Source: Planctomycetaceae bacterium (GTDB lineage: Bacteria; Planctomycetota; Phycisphaerae; Tepidisphaerales; Tepidisphaeraceae). From it: a stretch of DNA of 64,000 bases. This document shows, in pieces, positions 58,939 through 64,000 of this stretch (its first letter is position 1; every line of letters begins with the position of its first letter). The stretch spans positions 1 through 64,000 of the forward strand of contig JAIYCY010000017.1 of assembly GCA_027487775.1 (NCBI GenBank), in the 5' to 3' direction. Made by a program: the position numbers and the translations under genes. The notes beneath the pieces were generated by a model. That model was given only the letters and a program-made list of their open reading frames with translations, did not search any database and was not told where the DNA came from.

Positions 58939-61371
58939 TCACCCCACCAAATCCACCGCCAGCACGTCCAACTTCACCGCCTTCGTCGGGCACGTCCGCA
59001 CGCACTCGCCGTTCAAGTCACATCGATTCAGCTGCGTCAGGTCGATCATCGCCTTCCCATCCACCTGCAACAGCACCTTGTTCGAACACTTCGAGATGCA
59101 CATCCCACACCCGATGCACTCCGCCGTCTCGATGCTCAGGTTCGCCTGCACCGGTTCGCCCTGCGGAGAGTCCAGCACAAACTTCGCACTGTCCGCCGCC
59201 GTCTCGCGATCCCGCACCGGGTCGAAGTCCGCGCTCGTCCGGTCAAACACAATGCTCGATCCAACCTCCACCGGACCCGCTCGACGCACCTGGAAAATCG
59301 GTCGACCCGTCGAATCCGTATACAACGCCTGCAACTTCTCCAAATACTTCACACACGTGCTCACCACCGTCGCATGACTCCATGTCAACGGACTCACCGA
59401 CAACGGCGCGTTCGTAAACGGATTCACCTGCTCGGCCAGCACGCCGCTCTCCAGCGCGTGCGCAGCCGTCCACTCAAAGATCGGCAGCGCAAGCTTCAAT
59501 TCCTCCGGACTCTTGGCTCGTGTGATCAAGTAATCCGCAAGCCACAGCGTGCAGATAAACCACGGATTGCCCGGCACCACCTCAAAATCCTCACTCACTC
59601 GATGGTAGTAATCCCGCTCATACCGCGCAACGCCGCCCACCTTCGTCTTGCACCAGAGCTTGTCCTTCACCGCTTCCATCGTCGCGATCACACGCGGATC
59701 GTCCGCTTCAAACAAATGAAACTTGAAGATCGCAAACAAACTCGCGTCCACCACATCATCCACTTCATATTCACACTCAGGCGGACCGTCGTCGCCGTAC
59801 ATCCCCGTCACGTCGCCCGTCGGGTCGCACGCGATCGGATTCTTCGGCACGAGTCGCCTCACAAACCGCCCGAGCTTCTCGTCATACAGATGACGCGCAG
59901 CCCCCGCACGAACCTCATCTGCCGCCTGCTTGTAGCGACGCGCACGCTCGCGATCTCCGAACGCCACCGCAAAGTGATACGCCGCTCGCAACCCCCCATA
60001 CACCGTCGCCACCGTAAACGCGTGCACACCGTGTCGCTCTTCCCAAAGGTCATAACTCGGGAGCGGCAAACCAGAATGCGGATCGCGATAGCGACACATA
60101 AAGTCCGCGGCCGGCTGCACAATGTCCACCCACATCGGTCGCATGAACTCAATGTCGCGATACCTGAAATAGTGCCGCCACAACGCCCACACCACCAGCG
60201 CCGTCTCATCTTCCTGAATCGGCAGCGAAGGCCTCCCATCCTTCACCCACGGATGCCAACTCGACGCTGGAGAACCGTCAGGATTGTACTTGTGCAGGAA
60301 GTACCCCTCACGCGTGATCGTCCGCTGACAAAAACTATAGAACGACCTCGCCAAATCCGGAAAACCCGCCAGATCAAGCGAGTCCGCCACCAACGCTCCG
60401 TCACGCGGCCAGATGTAACTGTAGGTGTCACGCGAAAACTGCATGATGTCCGAATCGTTCGCAGCGATGATCCCGCCGTCGTTATCAACCTGCGTACGCA
60501 CCACCAACAAACTCCGCTTAAACAACTCCACCACCTTCGGCGGAAGATTCCCGAAGTTGATGTTCGTCCCCCCCACCCACAGCCGCCAGTACGCATTCGT
60601 CCGATCGATCACCTGCTGCGGCGGAGTCTTGGCGAGCCAGTCGTGCAACTTCTGAATCTCCTCTCGACTCTCACCCGTCAAAATCACCATGTAACAAATC
60701 TGCTCACCCTCGGCATCCAAATGCAGATCCAATAACGCCGTCGAATCGACAGCACCCTGCGCGATCGCATTGCCCTGCAGATGACCATCCTCTGCATCAC
60801 GCCAAGTCCCCTCAGCCCCGCCGAAGCCACTCGCACCCGTCGCGTACTCGTCCACCCGATGACGACCGTCGTGCATGAAACTCACATAGATGTATCGCTT
60901 GTTTCGATAATGCACGAGCCCCTGCAACTTCGGGTCATAACTTGCCGTATCCCCGATCTTGGCCCCGTACATATTGAAATCCTGATGATGAATCACACGC
61001 ACCCGACGCGCGTGCCTGGCATGATTCTTCACCTTGATCCGACGCACAAACACGTTGCGATGAAAATCCACCGTGTCGTTGCAATAAAGCGATAACTTCA
61101 AATCGTGATGCTCGAGGCTCACGCTCGTGGTCAGCGTGTCCTTCAGATAACGCTGATGAATCACCCAGCCCGGACCGCTCGTCCATGCAAGGACACCCCG
61201 ACCCAACCCGTTCGGACGCGGCTCGGTCTCGACCCACACACCAAAGTGGCATGGCTGGGCACCAATGTGATTCTCCTGACCGACGTGGGGGAAATAAAGA
61301 TCGCGAAGCTGATAGCGATCATCAAACGTGACCAGCAACGCACCATTGCCGACGGGAATATCTCTTGGCAT
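58939..61371 (-). CDS. GH15 glucoamylase-type hydrolase fused to a ferredoxin domain
   Basis: An 810-residue protein. Residues 1-700 are a bacterial glucoamylase/trehalase-like GH15 enzyme: the N-terminal beta-sandwich (VGNGALLVTFDDRYQLRDLYFPHVGQENH), the (alpha/alpha)6 barrel segments YSYIWPRDGALVADSLDLAGFPD and SYDLWEERHGVHAFT (Glu as general acid), and a C-terminal AEQVNPFTNAPLSVSPLTWSHA (Glu as base). The last 64 residues are a ferredoxin: C752, C755, C758 and C762 (IGCGMCISKC), then C784, C790 and C794 (RCDLNGECVRTCP). The second motif has Asn787 where the middle Cys is expected. ATG 61371 has GGAAGG eight bases upstream; a frame to 61668 lacks such an N-terminus. No signal peptide: cytoplasmic. 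Confidence 0.9.
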   Translation of the reverse strand: MPRDIPVGNGALLVTFDDRYQLRDLYFPHVGQENHIGAQPCHFGVWVETEPRPNGLGRGVLAWTSGPGWVIHQRYLKDTLTTSVSLEHHDLKLSLYCNDTVDFHRNVFVRRIKVKNHARHARRVRVIHHQDFNMYGAKIGDTASYDPKLQGLVHYRNKRYIYVSFMHDGRHRVDEYATGASGFGGAEGTWRDAEDGHLQGNAIAQGAVDSTALLDLHLDAEGEQICYMVILTGESREEIQKLHDWLAKTPPQQVIDRTNAYWRLWVGGTNINFGNLPPKVVELFKRSLLVVRTQVDNDGGIIAANDSDIMQFSRDTYSYIWPRDGALVADSLDLAGFPDLARSFYSFCQRTITREGYFLHKYNPDGSPASSWHPWVKDGRPSLPIQEDETALVVWALWRHYFRYRDIEFMRPMWVDIVQPAADFMCRYRDPHSGLPLPSYDLWEERHGVHAFTVATVYGGLRAAYHFAVAFGDRERARRYKQAADEVRAGAARHLYDEKLGRFVRRLVPKNPIACDPTGDVTGMYGDDGPPECEYEVDDVVDASLFAIFKFHLFEADDPRVIATMEAVKDKLWCKTKVGGVARYERDYYHRVSEDFEVVPGNPWFICTLWLADYLITRAKSPEELKLALPIFEWTAAHALESGVLAEQVNPFTNAPLSVSPLTWSHATVVSTCVKYLEKLQALYTDSTGRPIFQVRRAGPVEVGSSIVFDRTSADFDPVRDRETAADSAKFVLDSPQGEPVQANLSIETAECIGCGMCISKCSNKVLLQVDGKAMIDLTQLNRCDLNGECVRTCPTKAVKLDVLAVDLVG

Positions 61372-62283
61372 CTCAACAACCTTCCTGCAGCTCGGCAAAC
61401 ACACCCAATCGATCCGCCGACCAGCAATCAAAACGACCAGACTGTCAATACGAACAGACCGCCGAAACAAACAGACGGTCAACACAACCAGAACACACCG
61501 ACCCGCACCGCAGGCCGGTTGTAGGAGGTATCGGCTAATTCGGACACACACAACGGCCTTCCCGGCGAAGAAATTGGCAATCTGGCAAAAGATTTCCGAC
61601 GGCCGCAACAGGATTTTATAGGCGATCATCCGACCAACGATACTGCCGCAAATCATGCTTAAGATCATCTTCTACATGCACTTACGCGCATTCTTATAAC
61701 CCGATAAAATCTTATTGCTCTTGCGAATCTTCGTGATACACTTCCTTGCACTGGATGTACTAGGCGAGCGGTCCCGGTAAGACCGCGAACTCGGTGCGTC
61801 TGGTCGGGCAGCGATTGATCCGCTGTCGCAATGGTTCTTTGGGCTTGGGTGCTGGATCGCTTGCGAGTCCTTTGGTCTTGCATGTAGCCACGCTCGGTTC
61901 TCAGACCGCTTGCGATGTGCGGGTCGGCTGGTCTTGAAAGGCCAGTCAACGCCGGCGAGTCCGGAATGCTCGGAGACGTTTTGACACGTGCTTTTGCACG
62001 CAACCATCGGCCTGTTCAACGCTTGCGCTACGAGATTCGCGCGAGCATGAACCGTCGAAATGCGTGTTTGAGCGTGTGGATGACGGCGCCGAGCTGTGCC
62101 CTTGCGAGATCCGCTTCATCAAAGTGGGTTCGTCAGGGTCCGCGCCGCCCGGAGGCTTGCTTTGCGTCGTCGCGTGTCGTGCTGCCCGGTAACAGCAGGC
62201 GCGGTGGACTCAATCGAGCTGGAACAACCGCGAATCCACTCCATATGGACGGATTCGCTTGGAGATCAAGGGAGAGACAGATC
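61372..62283. other. long intergenic region, possible leader RNA
   Basis: About 910 bp between the divergent GH15 and PEP-CTERM genes. It has an AT-rich zone at 61680-61740, then a G/T-rich plus-strand stretch (about 61760-61960) unlike the C-rich coding DNA nearby, with a short hairpin (GCGGTC/GACCGC near 61769). No ORF is convincing. This could be a promoter followed by a long leader of the PEP-CTERM message or a small RNA; it could also hold decayed coding sequence. Confidence 0.35.
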
Positions 62284-62994
62284 ATGCGTATCGCGAACTT
62301 CGCTATCGTCGGCCTAGCAGGCCTCGGCACCTTCGCCGCCACAAGCTCCGCGGCCGTCCCGTGGGCAGTCCCCAGCGGCACCGCACCCGGCGGAGCATTC
62401 ACCTATTCCAACGGCGGAAGCGACTCCGGCCTCTTCGGAAGCCCGGTCGTCCTCTCCAATGGATTCCAGTTCTTCCCAAACAACTTCTTCGCCTCAAGCT
62501 CCAACGGCGTCGCTCAGACCACGCGTGACCGCTTCTACGTCACCATCAATCTCCCCAGCAACGCTCCCCAAGGCACCTACCTCGAAAGCATCAAAGTCAA
62601 AGAAGCCGGCGACTACGCCATCCTCGGCGGCGGTGCTGTCCAGGCGGCCGGTCTCATGACCATGACCGTCCTCTCCTCCGATCCCGGTGGACCCACCCCA
62701 GGAACCGTCCTCTTCCAAAGCCTCGTCGCCAGCCCCGCCATGCCCGTCTCGACCACGTCCGCGGTCGCTGGGCCCTGGACCGGCCAACTCCACCTCGACA
62801 TCCCCACCGGCGTGAAGAGCCTCCAGATCGTCATGAACAACATCCTTCAGGCGACCAGCTTCGCCAACGGAACGTCCCTCATCGACAAGAAAAACACCGG
62901 CGTAGAAATCGAAGTCGTCATCCCCGAGCCCGCCACCGCTGCCGTCATGCTCGGCGGAGCCGGTCTCATGCTCATCCGCCGTCGCAAGGCCTGA
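62284..62994 (+). CDS. PEP-CTERM exosortase-sorted protein
   Basis: A 236-residue exported protein. Signal peptide IANFAIVGLAGLGTFAATSSAA (residues 3-24), a beta-rich body with Gly/Ser/Thr, and the C-terminal PEP-CTERM sorting signal VIPEPATAAVMLGGAGLMLIRRRKA (motif, hydrophobic helix, basic end). After export an exosortase should cleave at PEP. GGGAGAG lies upstream of ATG 62284; the frame continues upstream to 61915 but without a signal peptide. Two hairpins follow the gene. Confidence 0.87.
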   Translation: MRIANFAIVGLAGLGTFAATSSAAVPWAVPSGTAPGGAFTYSNGGSDSGLFGSPVVLSNGFQFFPNNFFASSSNGVAQTTRDRFYVTINLPSNAPQGTYLESIKVKEAGDYAILGGGAVQAAGLMTMTVLSSDPGGPTPGTVLFQSLVASPAMPVSTTSAVAGPWTGQLHLDIPTGVKSLQIVMNNILQATSFANGTSLIDKKNTGVEIEVVIPEPATAAVMLGGAGLMLIRRRKA

Positions 62995-63003
62995 GTCAGG
63001 CGC

Positions 63004-63035
63004 GCTGAATGCACCACGCTAGCCGTGCATTCAGC
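63004..63035. terminator. hairpin directly after the PEP-CTERM gene
   Basis: GCTGAATGCAC (63004-63014) pairs with GTGCATTCAGC (63025-63035) around a 10-nt loop; it starts 9 bp after the stop codon. There is no clear T-tract, so it may act as a transcript-stabilising or Rho-type end. Confidence 0.65.
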
Positions 63036-63266
63036 TAGGCTCTCGTGCGATCGATCCGTCATCAAGACAGCCAGGCATCACGCCTGCTCACAATGACGAT
63101 CCTTCCACATCGAACCTAAAAAACTGGTACAAGACCGCCAATCAAACCGGTCGACCAAAAGCGCCAAACCACAACCGCAGAAACCGCCCGACTTACCCTC
63201 GGGCTCGCCAGTCGGTCTCTCAAACTTACCGGCGACGCGACGCCTCAACCGCGCCGCGCCGAACTC

Positions 63267-63299
63267 AGCAGCCCGTCGCCCAACCCGCGACGGGCTGCT
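63267..63299. terminator. perfect 13-bp stem hairpin
   Basis: AGCAGCCCGTCGC (63267-63279) pairs perfectly with GCGACGGGCTGCT (63287-63299) around a 7-nt loop. It lies in the gap between convergent genes and could end transcription of the PEP-CTERM gene and of the gene at 63448 on the other strand. Confidence 0.75.
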
Positions 63300-63447
63300 C
63301 TGCTTCCCAACAATTCAGCTCATCCTCCACCATCACAACCCACCACAAACTCAAATGCTTTCATTCGGATGCTTCCACTCAGATGCCTCCAATTGGAGGC
63401 TCCGACACAGACGCATCGACGCAAACCCATCCGCCCCCCAAAACTCA

Positions 63448-64000
63448 TCATTCCCCCACAACAGGACGTCGTGCCCTTTCGATCCGCTCTCGCAGCCGCT
63501 CGATCGCGACCGCATCCGCAATCTCCACGCTCGGAATCTCCTCAGCCTTCACACCCGCCCTCTTCAACAAGTCCGCCCCCGCGCGACGCACGCGAACGTC
63601 CGGGTGATACAACAAGTCGATCACCACATCTCCACGACCACGCAACCGCGAAATCTCCTCCGCATTACCACGCGGCGTCTCGCTCAGTAACGCGTCCGCA
63701 CGGCTTTGCTGTTCGGGGCTCAGCTCCACCGGATCGATCTGCAGCAACCTGATCCGCGCATCGATTCCCATCGCGTCCAACGCATCGCTCGCTGCCTGCC
63801 GGTCGGAATACTCCTCGGCATCGAGTCGCTTGATCAGCTGATCAATCTCCTCAAGCCGCTTCGCTTCAATCACCACATCGTCCGCAGCCAAGTCCAACGC
63901 CAACGGTGCACTCGCAAGTGCCGGAACCTCCGGTACGCCCATGACCGAAAACAATCGCCTCAGCGGCAAGCGCGCATCCGCATGATCCGCCATCAACCCG
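63448..64000 (-). CDS. helical protein, cut by the right edge (partial)
   Basis: The frame is open to the right edge; an internal TTG-ATG at 63996-63993 could start it, but no ribosome-binding site is visible, so the 5' end is probably missing. The 182 residues seen are helical and acidic: RLEEIDQLIKRLDAEEYSDRQAASDALDAMGIDARIRLL and VVIDLLYHPDVRVRRAGADLLKRAGVKAEEIP. The spacing recalls HEAT or Armadillo-type helical repeats. It ends with IERLRERIERARRPVVGE. No function can be assigned from this part. Confidence 0.6.
   Translation of the reverse strand, partial: GLMADHADARLPLRRLFSVMGVPEVPALASAPLALDLAADDVVIEAKRLEEIDQLIKRLDAEEYSDRQAASDALDAMGIDARIRLLQIDPVELSPEQQSRADALLSETPRGNAEEISRLRGRGDVVIDLLYHPDVRVRRAGADLLKRAGVKAEEIPSVEIADAVAIERLRERIERARRPVVGE

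Noticed and set aside
61372-61668. N-terminal extension of the GH15 protein
   Set aside because: The extra 99 residues are Cys/Arg/Val-rich without homology pattern, and a good Shine-Dalgarno sequence precedes the ATG at 61371, which begins the family N-terminus.

Overview
The window looks like a chromosomal segment of a planctomycete, most likely of the Phycisphaerae type. It is GC-rich. Secreted proteins combine dockerin-like EF-hand repeats with PEP-CTERM tails. One secreted peptidase has an LEILEGRRLLA-type N-terminal motif. There is a prepilin-like protein with an H-X11-DG tail motif, two groEL genes, and a LysA variant reading FSIKSLGN around its PLP lysine. These family resemblances come from memory of planctomycete proteins, not from a search. 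I saw no rRNA or tRNA gene, insertion sequence, prophage or CRISPR array.

Layout. 0-8 kb: the 3' end of an unknown gene, a small membrane protein, a YdjY-like secreted protein, and a minus-strand phosphate uptake operon (pstS-pstC-pstA-pstB) in which both permeases carry large extra loops; divergent to it is a short GGQ release-factor-like protein. 8-24 kb: gyrB, a folC with long low-complexity additions, an ankyrin protein, a zinc-ribbon/TM protein, a large secreted reprolysin-like metallopeptidase with a dockerin domain, an acetylxylan-esterase-type hydrolase, a membrane protein and a bactofilin-like protein. 24-32 kb: gcvP, a stand-alone CoaB-like domain and a very large secretin. 32-42 kb: a minus-strand chaperone region with groEL, a SGNH hydrolase, groES, an isoprenylcysteine-methyltransferase-like protein, a second groEL, a polysaccharide flippase, dnaJ, grpE and an FmdB zinc ribbon. 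42-49 kb: a secreted PEP-CTERM/dockerin protein, phoU with a membrane protein, an Fn3 protein, two arrays of 21-bp tandem repeats, and lysA. 49-64 kb: a membrane protein, purB, a MalK/UgpC-type ABC ATPase, a prepilin-like protein, a carboxypeptidase-regulatory-like secreted protein, a PilC-N-domain/helical-repeat protein, a PIN/UPF0175 toxin-antitoxin pair, a GH15 glucoamylase fused to a ferredoxin domain, a PEP-CTERM protein and a gene cut by the right edge.

How they fit together. Most genes are housekeeping (protein folding, DNA topology, phosphate uptake, lysine, purine, folate, CoA and glycine metabolism). The rest serve an elaborate envelope: secretin, prepilin-like protein, PilC-like domain, dockerin/PEP-CTERM exoproteins and a sugar-polymer flippase. 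The strongest novelty candidates are the GH15-ferredoxin fusion, whose second cluster motif lacks one cysteine; a set of intergenic arrays whose units are 20-22 bp, mostly exactly 21 bp, with a different unit at each locus; and the extra domains in both Pst permeases.
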